Assembly (NCBI GenBank): GCA_025929535.1
Contig: JAICLZ010000002.1
Coordinates: 82,565 to 127,717, forward strand
Length of the DNA stretch: 45,153 bases
Reading direction: 5' to 3'
From: Gemmatimonadaceae bacterium
GTDB lineage: Bacteria; Gemmatimonadota; Gemmatimonadetes; Gemmatimonadales; Gemmatimonadaceae
The position numbers and the translations under genes were made by a program. Below are positions 1 through 8,063 of this stretch, in pieces. The notes beneath the pieces are model-generated. The model did not search any database and was not told where the DNA came from. It saw nothing but the letters and a program-made list of their open reading frames with translations. The number at the start of each line of letters is the position of its first letter. The first letter of the stretch is position 1.

Positions 1-420
1 ATCGCGCGTGGCGTTGTCCAGCGCGAGCTTCGCCGACCGCGCCGCGGACTGGGCCGAGAGCAGTGCTTCGCGAATCGAGGTGTCGTCGATGCGCGCCAGA
101 GCTTGTCCGCGCTTCACCGGCTGCCCCTGCTCGACGTACGTCTGCACGACCGGACCCGAGATCTCGGAGCGCAGCGTTGCAGCTTCCTGCGGCGTGAGCG
201 TTCCGGAGATCGAGGGACCGATGCGGATCTCGCTCGACTTTGCGACGATGATCCCTTCCGGCCCGACGCTCACCACCTCGCTCGTGCCGCCCGGCACCTT
301 TGGATGTTTCTTTCGATACTGTTGATACGCCACGACCGCGATGATCACGAGCACGATCGCGGCGAGCCACCAGCGCCATCGTGAGTGCGGTTGCTGGTCG
401 TTACCGAGCGTAGGCGTCAT
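1..420 (-). CDS. RND efflux membrane-fusion protein (HlyD/AcrA type), 3' end cut by window
   Basis: The first 140 codons are present; the rest lies beyond base 1. The protein begins MTPTLGNDQQ and has one membrane segment near residues 17-35 (WLAAIVLVIIAVVAY). A biotinyl-lipoyl-like segment follows (SGTLTPQEAATLRSEISGPV, then VEQGQPVKRGQALARID), and a coiled-coil hairpin begins at residue 120. These are the hallmarks of periplasmic adaptors that join an inner-membrane pump to an outer-membrane channel. Its ATG overlaps the stop of the upstream TolC-like gene (ATGA at 417-420), so the two are translationally coupled. A pump gene is expected further along the minus strand outside the window. 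The family is clear; the substrate cannot be told. Confidence 0.93.
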   Translation of the reverse strand, partial: MTPTLGNDQQPHSRWRWWLAAIVLVIIAVVAYQQYRKKHPKVPGGTSEVVSVGPEGIIVAKSSEIRIGPSISGTLTPQEAATLRSEISGPVVQTYVEQGQPVKRGQALARIDDTSIREALLSAQSAARSAKLALDNATRD

Positions 421-2084
421 GGCGTTCCCGGCTGTTGGCTTGGCACACCGGGCGGGAGGTTTCCTGCGCTCCCCGTCTGTCCGGTCGACGCGCTCGTGGA
501 TTGGGTGCCCAGCGGCACCGCAAGCGGTGCTGCCTGCGTGCTCACCTGCGTTTGCGTCTGCGTCTGCGATGGCTGCGCGGCGCCGCCGGTGAGCGGGAGA
601 TCGCGCAGCAGCGCCAGCCGCATGCGCGCAACCTGCAGATCGCGCGCGGCTGTCGCGCGATTCGCCTCGGCCTGCTGCAGCTGAATCTGCGCATCGTTGA
701 GCTCCGTCTGCGTCGAGATCCCCTCCTTGTAGCGCACGGTCGCGATCTGGTACGCGCGCGCGGCCTGCTGCGCGGTGCCGCGACTGGCGTTCATCTGCGC
801 CTGCGCCGCCTGCAGCTTGTTGAGCGCGTTTCGCGCATCCAGCTCGGCGAGCTCGCGCGTTTGCTGCAGCTGCGCGCGAGCCTGCTGCAGTCCAGCCGTC
901 GCGATCTGCTCGTCACCGTGGATGTTGCCGCCCGTGAAGATGGGCAGCGTGAGCGAGCCGCCGACGGTCCAGTTCGAGCGGAAGTCCGACCACGATGGAA
1001 AGATTCCCGATGGATAGGCCACGCGGCCGAACGCCGATGAGAGCGACAGCGACGGGATCCGCTCCGCGTGCGCGACGGTCACCGCACTCTTCTGCGCGGT
1101 GACGTTCTCCGCGGCCTGCCGCACCGGTGCGCGGCTCTCCGCCGCGGTATCGGGCGCCTGCGCGAGCAGCGTGGAGACCGTACCGGATCGTGCCGCGGTG
1201 GAGTCGTCGAGCGATGTGGTGAGTGCGAGAGAATCCGTGAGTGGAAGATGCAGGAGCTGCTTGAGCCGCACGTAGGCGACATCGCGATCGGAGCGCCGCT
1301 GGATGAGCACCGGCACCTGATTGTCGCGCGTGACCTGCGCGCGCAGGAGGTCGAACTCCGCGGCGTTGCCCACCTGCCGTCCGAGCCTGGTCTGCGCGAG
1401 CGTCGTATCGGCTTGCGAAAGCGTTGCCTCCGCGATGGCGACCAGCCGGTCCGCGAGCTGCGCGTCGTAGTACGCCTGGGTCACGTCGAGCGTGAGCTGC
1501 GCCTTGGCGGCGGTCAAGCCGATCGTCGCGCTCCGCCTGCCCGCATTCGCCGCTCGATACTGCGCGGTGACTCTGCCGCCCGTGAACACGTTCTGCTGCA
1601 GCGACAAGCCGAGATTCCACTGGTTGGCAGCGCCAAAGCCGAGGTTCTGGAGCGAGCCGAACGGACTGCTTCCCGCGCCGCAGCCGAGCGCGGACTCGAG
1701 CAGTGAGAGTCGCTGATTCACGGATGCGTTCGGGTCAACCATGAACGAGCTGCAGGTGGGTGGGCCGGCGGTGTCGCTGCCGAAGCTGAGCCCCTGGAAC
1801 TGCGACCTGAGGGTGCGCGTGTAGCCGGCGGTCCCGAAGATCTGCGGAAGGAACTGGCTGCGTGCCTTGTCGCGCTGTCCTTCGGCACGTGTCACGCCGG
1901 CGCGCGCGATCGCGAGATCCGGGCTCCTGGCTTCGGCGCTCGCGAGCGCATCGTCGAGTGAAAGCTGGCGCACTTGCGGGAGCGAGGACGTGTCGTTCGC
2001 CTGCGCGCGGGCCACGGGCACACAGAGGAGAGAGGCGACAGCGAGCAACGCGATCGCCGAACAGTGGCGTTCGATATTCTTCAC
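417..2084 (-). CDS. TolC-family outer membrane efflux channel
   Basis: A 555-residue protein starting at GTG 2084. It has a signal peptide (residues 1-28, cleavage after VARAQA) and two OEP repeats rich in long alpha-helices, such as the helix around NALNKLQAAQAQMNASRGTA. The pattern LSLDDALASAEARSPDLAIA at the mature N-terminus is the usual first motif of the OEP family. The last 60 residues are Gln/Thr/Ser/Pro-rich and probably disordered. It should form the trimeric outer-membrane duct of a tripartite exporter, with the adaptor encoded immediately downstream (4-base overlap). The length is slightly above the usual 430-500 residues because of the tail. Confidence 0.95.
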   Translation of the reverse strand: MKNIERHCSAIALLAVASLLCVPVARAQANDTSSLPQVRQLSLDDALASAEARSPDLAIARAGVTRAEGQRDKARSQFLPQIFGTAGYTRTLRSQFQGLSFGSDTAGPPTCSSFMVDPNASVNQRLSLLESALGCGAGSSPFGSLQNLGFGAANQWNLGLSLQQNVFTGGRVTAQYRAANAGRRSATIGLTAAKAQLTLDVTQAYYDAQLADRLVAIAEATLSQADTTLAQTRLGRQVGNAAEFDLLRAQVTRDNQVPVLIQRRSDRDVAYVRLKQLLHLPLTDSLALTTSLDDSTAARSGTVSTLLAQAPDTAAESRAPVRQAAENVTAQKSAVTVAHAERIPSLSLSSAFGRVAYPSGIFPSWSDFRSNWTVGGSLTLPIFTGGNIHGDEQIATAGLQQARAQLQQTRELAELDARNALNKLQAAQAQMNASRGTAQQAARAYQIATVRYKEGISTQTELNDAQIQLQQAEANRATAARDLQVARMRLALLRDLPLTGGAAQPSQTQTQTQVSTQAAPLAVPLGTQSTSASTGQTGSAGNLPPGVPSQQPGTP

Positions 2085-2125
2085 GAAGGGAAACTAACTA
2101 TTCGTCCAACAGGGGGCGATGCGAC

Positions 2126-2159
2126 CGGTCCGCGATGCCAGGTCGGGCATCGCGGACCG
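2126..2159 (-). terminator. Hairpin after the DUF892 gene
   Basis: A perfect 14-bp inverted repeat (2126-2139 and 2146-2159, six-base loop) lies 34 bases beyond the stop of the minus-strand DUF892 gene and ahead of the TolC gene. There is no clear T-run after the stem, so it may act as an attenuator or RNA-stabilising stem rather than a strong terminator. Confidence 0.55.
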
Positions 2160-2193
2160 TGGTCCTCGCAGCGAAGCGCAAGGTCGGCTCGAC

Positions 2194-2853
2194 CTACATC
2201 ATCCCGGAACGGCCGCTGCTCGCGCCGACTGCCTCTTCGTCGGTCTCGTCCTCGTCCGCTTCCATGTCCTCGTCTTCGTCGGACGATCCGCCATTTCTCG
2301 AGGCGCCGCGCTTGCTGGCCTGCTTCGAGCGCGAGCGAGTGACGGGCCGCTCTTCCTCGTCCTCCTCTGCCGCCTCGACATTGATCTCACTCTCGGCCAG
2401 CTCGGTGAGCAGCCTGTCCGTCTGCTCCTCTTCGTCGAGCGTCTCCTGCAGGAGCTCCGCCTGGCGATCCTCGCCCATCTGGCGCGCCCACGTGCGCACG
2501 CACCCGTAGCCCGCAATTTCGTAGTGCTCGACGTGCTGCGCGGCCGCGATCAGCCCTGCATCGAGCACGTCCGCTTCCGGCTTTTCCTTGATCAGCTCCT
2601 GCCCTTCCTTGATCAGCCCTTCCATGCCGACGCACTTCTTGCCTCGCGGGCTCTCGTCGAGCTCCTTGAAAATGCGCTCGAGACGCTTGACGTGCCGCTC
2701 GGTCTGCTTGAGGTGCGTATTGAAGGCCTTCTTGAGCTTGGGATTCGAGGCGGCCTTCACCAGTTTCGGCAGCGCCTTCGTGATTTGCGTCTCCGCGCTC
2801 CAGAGATCCTTGAGCTCATCGACGTAGAGCTCTCTCAGCGATTCCATTTCCAT
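2194..2853 (-). CDS. DUF892 (YciE/YciF-type) ferritin-like protein with acidic tail
   Basis: A 219-residue protein. Residues 1-160 match the DUF892 four-helix ferritin-like fold: it opens MEMESLRELYVDELKDLWSA, then has H-K-QTERHVKRLE and AAQHVEHYEIAGYG. The carboxylates and histidines fit a di-iron site. In enterobacteria YciF is induced by stress; the reaction is unknown. Residues 161-219 form a low-complexity tail alternating Arg/Lys/Ser-rich and Glu/Asp-rich stretches, which is not part of the domain and is probably disordered. The chosen ATG has GAGGAG 8 bases upstream. It is a single gene with its own hairpin downstream. Confidence 0.88.
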   Translation of the reverse strand: MEMESLRELYVDELKDLWSAETQITKALPKLVKAASNPKLKKAFNTHLKQTERHVKRLERIFKELDESPRGKKCVGMEGLIKEGQELIKEKPEADVLDAGLIAAAQHVEHYEIAGYGCVRTWARQMGEDRQAELLQETLDEEEQTDRLLTELAESEINVEAAEEDEEERPVTRSRSKQASKRGASRNGGSSDEDEDMEADEDETDEEAVGASSGRSGMM

Positions 2854-3055
2854 GCGTCCATCTCCTCGGCGGGGCCAGTAACGGCCGGTCTCGTAGCAGC
2901 AATGCCGCGCGTGAGCTACGAGCGGCGATGACTAGTCGACGAGGGGAGTTGCAAGGCACGTACCGGGTACCAAACGGATGAGCAAATCGTACACGCCGGG
3001 ATGAGATGCACGGCGGTGCGTACGGTCGCGACCTGATGGTGTGTACGGATGCGAC

Positions 3056-3082
3056 AATGGCGCGAGATGCTCTCGCGCCATT
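3056..3082 (-). terminator. Perfect 12-bp hairpin downstream of the small membrane protein gene
   Basis: The inverted repeat AATGGCGCGAGA / TCTCGCGCCATT (3056-3067, 3071-3082) with a three-base loop begins 27 bases beyond the stop at 3109. The stem is strong but no T-run follows on the minus strand, so the terminator role is probable rather than certain. Confidence 0.6.
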
Positions 3083-3108
3083 CACGACTGCGAACGACCC
3101 CGCGATTC

Positions 3109-3330
3109 TCAGCCGCGATTCTTGAGATCGTTGAAGTAGCCCCAGGTGAAGCCGATCACCGGAATCGTGAAGAAGAACCACCATGTCATGGCTCCGTAGA
3201 ACGGCATCCCGGGAAATTTCTGGGAGTACGACAGCTTCGTACCGTAGTAGGTGACGTACATGAACACGAACAGGGCGATCGAAAAGATCCAGCCACCAAC
3301 GAGCACTACGCTCTGCGTTCGCCTCGACAT
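3109..3330 (-). CDS. Small two-span membrane protein, unknown function
   Basis: A 73-residue protein with two hydrophobic segments: about residues 7-27 (VVLVGGWIFSIALFVFMYVTY) and 46-64 (MTWWFFFTIPVIGFTWGYF). A short charged C-terminus (NDLKNRG) follows. The ATG at 3330 is preceded by GAGGAA at a 4-base spacing; a GTG directly before it is too close to that site. I do not recognise the family. The good ribosome site, typical membrane topology and a following hairpin argue that it is a real gene. Confidence 0.65.
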   Translation of the reverse strand: MSRRTQSVVLVGGWIFSIALFVFMYVTYYGTKLSYSQKFPGMPFYGAMTWWFFFTIPVIGFTWGYFNDLKNRG

Positions 3331-3560
3331 CACGTTCCTCGCGTTCGGCCTGGTGGAAGTGGCGGCCGATGCCCTCGAGCGCCCTCGCGGCGCCCTGTCT
3401 CACCGCACAAGATAGCCCTGCGAGCATCGGCCCCGCAACGAAGGGCTCCGCGCCCGCGCCCGCCGGTGAGCCGAGCTCATGGAATCAGTACAATCGAGCC
3501 GCGCTCACCGGACGCAACTCGGCCAATCGCGTCCAGAGAACCGCCGACGCGCAGACTTCT

Positions 3561-3915
3561 GCTGCTTCAATTGCCAACCAAGGAAGCAACACTCGCCACG
3601 CGAGCCGCCCCATCGCCGAGCAGCGATCGCTCCGTTTTCTCATCCGTTCGATCCGTTCCATTCGTACTTCCAAAATTGTTGATGCCTGAATCGTGCGCGC
3701 CTGACCAGAACGGCAACAGCCGCTCGGGCTGGCACTAACATCTTGAGATACGGATGAAAAAACGGATTGAAAACGGATCGAACGAGACGGCAAAACCGCT
3801 ACGAGCCCCTCGGCATGATGCTCGCTCGGGAGAGAAGCAGCTCATTTTTGACTGAAAACGGCAGGGGGAGAGCGTCCCTGCAGCTGCTTCCACTCCCGCT
3901 TCCATTGCCAACCAA
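3561..3915. repeat. Direct repeat pair GCTGCTTC...ATTGCCAACCAA
   Basis: GCTGCTTC followed by ATTGCCAACCAA occurs at 3561-3581 and again at 3883-3915, with a longer gap between the two blocks in the second copy. The 12-base block is identical in both. It lies around the inverted-repeat cluster, so the whole stretch may be a degenerate repeated intergenic element. Confidence 0.5.
3645..3784. repeat. Inverted and clustered ATCCGTT repeats
   Basis: CGTTCGATCCGTT at 3645-3657 is repeated as its exact reverse complement at 3772-3784. Around each arm the heptamer ATCCGTT (or AACGGAT) occurs two to three times, giving two T-rich/A-rich clusters about 115 bases apart in opposite orientation. This could form a long imperfect stem or be the ends of a small decayed element. 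Confidence 0.6.
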
Positions 3916-4129
3916 ACACATCCCGCTCTCCGGGCGCACCGTTCTCACCCAGCACCGACTGATGGCGCTCTCCGTGCGCCGCCCGCTTGCCGGGCGCCGG
4001 TCCCGCTCGTCCCGCTGTGATTCGCGCTCGGCGCAGTCGAAATGACATTCCACGTCACTCACTCGTCGTCGTACGTCCCTTCATCACACTATAGAACCTG
4101 CACTCTCGCCCCTGAGCGCGCCTAAGCGA

Positions 4130-7100
4130 ATGCCGATTCTTCTCACGCTCGTCTTCGTTCTCTCCGGCGCAGCGGGACTGATCTACGAATCGATCTGGAC
4201 GAGGTATCTGGGGCTGTTCGTCGGGCACGGCGCGTACGCACAGATCATCGTGCTCATCATTTTCCTCGGCGGCATGTCCGCCGGCGCATTCGTCGTAGGA
4301 AGAGTTTCGGAAACGCTGCGCGACCCGCTCGCCACGTACGCCTTCGTCGAGCTCGCGATCGGCCTGATCGGCTTCGAATTCCACGACATTTTCGTGGCGA
4401 CGACGAACGGCGCATACGACCATCTCTTTCCTGCGCTCGCCGGCTCGCCACACGCGGTGGTCATCCTCAAATGGACGCTCGCCGCGCTGCTCATCCTTCC
4501 GCAGTCCATTCTCCTGGGCGCCACCTTCCCGCTCATGAGCGCGGGTGTGCTGCGGATCGTGCCGCGCCGCCCCGGCCGCGTGCTCGCGCAGCTCTACTTC
4601 GCGAACAGCATCGGCGGTGCCGCCGGCGTGCTCATTGCGGGCTTCTGGCTGCTCAACCTGGGCGGCCTCCCGTTCACGCTCGATGTCGCCGCGATCGTGA
4701 ACCTCGTCGTGTTTCTCATCGCGCTCGGAGTCGCACGCTCCGGATCGCACTTCGGCGTGCTCGAGGCGGCGCCCGGGCCCGCAGAGGCATGGGTGCGAAA
4801 GGAAACGTCACCCGAGGCCGAGCGCATTCCGCCCGGCATCGCGCGCCTGCTGCTGATCGTCGCGTTCGGGACCGCGATCGCGTCGTTCATCTACGAGATC
4901 TCGTGGATCCGAATGCTCTCGCTTCTCCTCGGCAGCGCGACGCACTCGTTCGAACTGATGCTCTCCGCGTTCATTCTGGGGCTCGCGCTCGGCGCGCGCT
5001 GGATCCGGTCGCGCGCCGACAGCTTCGCGGATCCCGTGCGCGCGCTCGGCATCGTGCAGTGCGTGATGGGGCTCGCGGCGCTCGCGACCATTCCCGTGTA
5101 TCTCGCGGGCTTTCAATGGACCGCGTCGCTGATCACGGCGCTCAAGCTGAACGATGGCGGCTACGACATCTTCACGATCGCGCGGTACTTCGCGTGCATC
5201 GTCGTCATGCTGCCTTCCACCTTCTGCGCGGGGATGACACTTCCGCTCATCACGCGGATGCTCATGCGCCGCGGTGAGGGCGAGCGCGCGATCGGGAACG
5301 TCTACGCGGTGAACACGCTCGGCTCGATCGTCGGCGTCATCATGGCGGGGCTCATTCTCCTGCCGCTGGTCGGTCTCAAGGCGCTCCTGATCGAGGGCGC
5401 GGTGCTCGACATGGCGCTGGGCGTGCTGCTCCTTCGAGTCTCGGGGCCGAGCGTGCAGCGTCGGCAGCAGCTTGCCTACATTGCCGCAGTTGGAATGACG
5501 ATCGCCGCGCTCGCGTCCATGGTCTTCAATCGCTTCGATGAGGTCATGCTCTCGAGCGGCGTCTATCGCTACGGGAGCCTGCCGGATCCCACGGGTCGCC
5601 AGATCATTTTCTACCGCGACGGACGCACGGCCACGGTTGCCGTGGGTCGCACGCTCGCCGACAGCTTCACGTGGATCGCGACCAACGGAAAGCCCGATGC
5701 CTCGGTGGACCACGCCTGGTTCACGGCGCGCGACACGGCCCAACAGCGCGTGCTGAACGGCGACATCTCGACTCAGGTGCTCATCCCCGTGATCACGCTC
5801 GCGCACATGCCGAAGGCGAAGCTGGCCGCGATCATCGGCGAAGGGTCGGGAATGACCTCGCATTTCCTGCTCGGCAGCTCGACGCTGCAACAGGCGGTGA
5901 CGATCGAGATCGAGCCGCAGATGATCGCCGGCTCGCGCATGTTCTATCCCGCGAACCGGCGCGTGTTCGACGACCCGCGCTCGCGCTTCGTGGTCGATGA
6001 TGCGAAGTCCTTCTTCGCCACCGACGCGCGCAAGTACGACGTGATCATCTCGGAGCCGAGCAATCCGTGGGTGAGCGGCGTGGCCGGATTGTTCACCGAT
6101 GAGTTCTATCACCGCGTGCGCGGCTATCTCACGCCGCGGGGCGTGTTCGGCCAGTGGCTGCATCTCTACGAGATCAACGATGGACTCGTGCTCAGCGTGC
6201 TCTCCGCCATTCACAGGAATTTCGCATCGTACTCGGTGTATCTCACGTCGAACGATGACATGCTGATCGTGGCTTCGAATCTTCCCGAGCTTCCGCCAGC
6301 CGACTGGAGCATCATCTCGTCGCCGGGGATCGCATCGGATCTGAAGGGTGTCGTGCCATTCACCGCGAGCTCGCTCAACGCCACGCACCTGCTCGATCGC
6401 CGCGAGCTCGCACCGCTCCTGGATCACTACGGCACGCCCAACTCGGACTATCGCCCCGTGCTCGATCTCGGCGCCGAGCGCGCGCGCTTCAAGCGGGAGA
6501 CTGCCAGCGGCTTCGGCACCCTGCGCGTCGAGCGCTTCGATGCCGTGGCGGCGATGTTCGGCGATCGCCGCCCGTTCGATGATGCACCGCACACTGCCGT
6601 GCCCGAGATCTGGCAGATGCACGCGCTCAACCTTGGCGCGGCGCTTCGTAATCCATGGTACGTGGCGGAGCCGGACAGCGCTGGCGGCACGGATGTGCGC
6701 GATGCGAGGCAGCGGCAGTGGGAGCTGAGCTCGACCCTCGCATCCGGCGTGGCGCCCCCGGACTGGAAGCGGTGGACCAACTCGGCACTGGACGTGGAGC
6801 GATACATCCACGCGGGCACGGCGGGGGTGACCGACGAGAGCTACTACGCGCTGCTCGCACTGTACATGGCCCGCACGCATGCGCCCGCGCGGGCGCGCCA
6901 GTCGATCGAGATGCGGCACGCACTCGCGGGGTGGGACTTCAAGGCCGCCTCCGCGCTCGCCGACTCACTCGCTCCCGCGGCGCTCGTGTACGACGCATGG
7001 ATGTCCGCGGACGAGATCCGCGAGGGTGGCATGGTTGCGAAGCTCAAGCTCGGCGATCCGCTCGCCGCGCGGAAGTTCTGGGTGATGATGGCTCCCGTCG

Positions 7101-7729
7101 CCACCCGTCCTCCCGATGCGTTCCGGTCGCTGCTGCTGCGCGCCTACCTCATCGACGCGTGCGAGAAGGTGGACGAATGCAGAAAAGCGGCACGCCACTG
7201 TGGGCGTGCCGCTTTTCCCACGAGGAGGTGGTTGAAGCGGTCAGCTCTTGAGCGTGTTGTCCTTGATCGCCTTCGCCTGTGTCAGGTGACCCTGCACCTT
7301 CGCGATCGACTCGTTGACCGCGTTCTTCACGTCGGCCGATTTCGCCGACTGCACGGCGTCATTGAGCTTGTCGAGCACCTTCTGGTGGTCGTCGACCTGC
7401 TTGCCGATGTAGTCCTCGTCCCAATCCTTGCCGGCCTTCTTGTTCGTCAGATCCTTGACGTCGTCCTGGCCGCTCTTCGCGAGATCCTTCACATCATCCT
7501 TCGAGCTGTCGGGCGTGATCGCGAGCTTCTTCTCGAGTGCACGCGTATCGGCGAGCATCTTCGTGTGATCGGTGACCATGAGCTTCGCGAAGTTCTTCAC
7601 CGCCGGGTTGGTGGCCTTGTGCTCCGCCAGCTGCCCTTCCTGGACCTCACCCGCGTTCGCTGTGGCCGCGAAGGCGAGAATCTGCGCATCCGTCCAGTCG
7701 TTCTTGGGAGTCGCCACCGCTCCGCCTGA
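4130..7729 (+). CDS. Fused polytopic membrane / spermidine-synthase-like protein, with a read-through 3' end
   Basis: Residues 1-470 contain about 12-14 membrane segments in two similar halves (LSGAAGLIYESIWTRYLGL near the start; ASFIYEISWIRMLSLLLG around residue 250). This is the fused MFS/spermidine synthase architecture. Residues about 560-690 are a spermidine-synthase-like Rossmann domain: IGEGSG, then EIEPQMI, a VVDDAKSF acidic motif and ISEPSNPWVSGVAGLF. The polyamine reaction is not proven for this family. The frame remains open through a 15-bp terminator-like hairpin at 7182-7217 and then runs antisense to the DUF4142 gene until 7729. None of the three forward frames has a stop before the hairpin. 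Residues after about 1020 are therefore probably an extension acquired by stop-codon loss, and the ancestral protein likely ended near base 7180. Confidence 0.85.
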   Translation: MPILLTLVFVLSGAAGLIYESIWTRYLGLFVGHGAYAQIIVLIIFLGGMSAGAFVVGRVSETLRDPLATYAFVELAIGLIGFEFHDIFVATTNGAYDHLFPALAGSPHAVVILKWTLAALLILPQSILLGATFPLMSAGVLRIVPRRPGRVLAQLYFANSIGGAAGVLIAGFWLLNLGGLPFTLDVAAIVNLVVFLIALGVARSGSHFGVLEAAPGPAEAWVRKETSPEAERIPPGIARLLLIVAFGTAIASFIYEISWIRMLSLLLGSATHSFELMLSAFILGLALGARWIRSRADSFADPVRALGIVQCVMGLAALATIPVYLAGFQWTASLITALKLNDGGYDIFTIARYFACIVVMLPSTFCAGMTLPLITRMLMRRGEGERAIGNVYAVNTLGSIVGVIMAGLILLPLVGLKALLIEGAVLDMALGVLLLRVSGPSVQRRQQLAYIAAVGMTIAALASMVFNRFDEVMLSSGVYRYGSLPDPTGRQIIFYRDGRTATVAVGRTLADSFTWIATNGKPDASVDHAWFTARDTAQQRVLNGDISTQVLIPVITLAHMPKAKLAAIIGEGSGMTSHFLLGSSTLQQAVTIEIEPQMIAGSRMFYPANRRVFDDPRSRFVVDDAKSFFATDARKYDVIISEPSNPWVSGVAGLFTDEFYHRVRGYLTPRGVFGQWLHLYEINDGLVLSVLSAIHRNFASYSVYLTSNDDMLIVASNLPELPPADWSIISSPGIASDLKGVVPFTASSLNATHLLDRRELAPLLDHYGTPNSDYRPVLDLGAERARFKRETASGFGTLRVERFDAVAAMFGDRRPFDDAPHTAVPEIWQMHALNLGAALRNPWYVAEPDSAGGTDVRDARQRQWELSSTLASGVAPPDWKRWTNSALDVERYIHAGTAGVTDESYYALLALYMARTHAPARARQSIEMRHALAGWDFKAASALADSLAPAALVYDAWMSADEIREGGMVAKLKLGDPLAARKFWVMMAPVATRPPDAFRSLLLRAYLIDACEKVDECRKAARHCGRAAFPTRRWLKRSALERVVLDRLRLCQVTLHLRDRLVDRVLHVGRFRRLHGVIELVEHLLVVVDLLADVVLVPILAGLLVRQILDVVLAALREILHIILRAVGRDRELLLECTRIGEHLRVIGDHELREVLHRRVGGLVLRQLPFLDLTRVRCGREGENLRIRPVVLGSRHRSA
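7182..7217. terminator. Bidirectional intrinsic terminator
   Basis: A 15-bp perfect stem (7182-7196 with 7203-7217, loop ACTGTG) has an A-run at its left base and a T-run at its right base, so it can terminate from either side. It sits between the convergent genes at 4130 and 7241-7873. The plus-strand reading frame, however, passes straight through it. Confidence 0.85.
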
Positions 7730-7873
7730 TGCAGAAGTGTCGGTGGGGTTGTTCATGGCGGACGCAGCCGTAGTGTCACTCGTAGCCACATCGCCCTTTT
7801 TTTGGCACGCGGCGAGCACAGTGCATGCTGCAACGGCCGAGGCGATGGTGAAGCGTGATAGAGAGCGGTTCAT
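7241..7873 (-). CDS. DUF4142 lipoprotein, ferritin-like periplasmic domain
   Basis: A 210-residue protein starting at ATG 7873, which follows GGAGGAAG at good spacing; a longer frame upstream has no support. The N-terminus is a lipoprotein signal (SAVAACTVLAAC, lipobox Cys about residue 22). A Ser/Thr-rich linker follows, and then the DUF4142 helical bundle: NAGEVQEGQLAEHKATNPAV, FAKLMVTDHTKM, DWDEDYIGKQVDDHQKVL. DUF4142 proteins resemble a ferritin-like fold and are usually exported; their role is unclear. The last 489 bases overlap the antisense extension of the gene at 4130. Confidence 0.92.
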   Translation of the reverse strand: MNRSLSRFTIASAVAACTVLAACQKKGDVATSDTTAASAMNNPTDTSASGGAVATPKNDWTDAQILAFAATANAGEVQEGQLAEHKATNPAVKNFAKLMVTDHTKMLADTRALEKKLAITPDSSKDDVKDLAKSGQDDVKDLTNKKAGKDWDEDYIGKQVDDHQKVLDKLNDAVQSAKSADVKNAVNESIAKVQGHLTQAKAIKDNTLKS

Positions 7874-7988
7874 GTCTTCCTCCGTATAGTCTGGCGCCCC
7901 GGCAACGCCCGGGCTCACTATGCAGAGTTTGCAAGAGGCGTGCTTCACCCGCGCCCAGTGGACATTCTTTTGCTTTCGGGGTATTCAG

Positions 7989-8008
7989 TTCAATTCGATT
8001 CAATTCGA
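7989..8008. repeat. Tandem 10-bp direct repeat upstream of the gene at 8064
   Basis: TTCAATTCGA occurs twice back to back (7989-7998, 7999-8008), in an AT-rich patch 56 bases before the next start codon. A repeat of exactly one helical turn in the promoter region could be a regulator site; it could equally be chance. Confidence 0.45.
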
Positions 8009-8063
8009 CGATCCGACCGGACCTCGCGTGGTCCACGCATCTCATATCGCACCAGGAGTTTGC

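Larger units (their letters stand above)
3331..4129. other. Gene-free spacer, about 800 bases, with degenerate repeats
   Basis: I see no convincing coding region here; open frames are short and lack ribosome sites. The spacer includes the upstream region of the minus-strand small membrane protein gene and of the plus-strand gene at 4130. It holds scattered short repeats, described separately. Around 3960-4050 the sequence resembles the GC-rich, semi-palindromic intergenic elements often seen dispersed in genomes of this type, judged from general appearance only. Confidence 0.6.

Noticed and set aside
4808..6919. Long minus-strand open frame (703 codons) opposite the spermidine-synthase-like gene
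   Set aside because: Arg/His/Glu/Ala-rich product with no domain, entirely antisense to a gene with clear motifs; a usual artefact of GC-rich codon bias.
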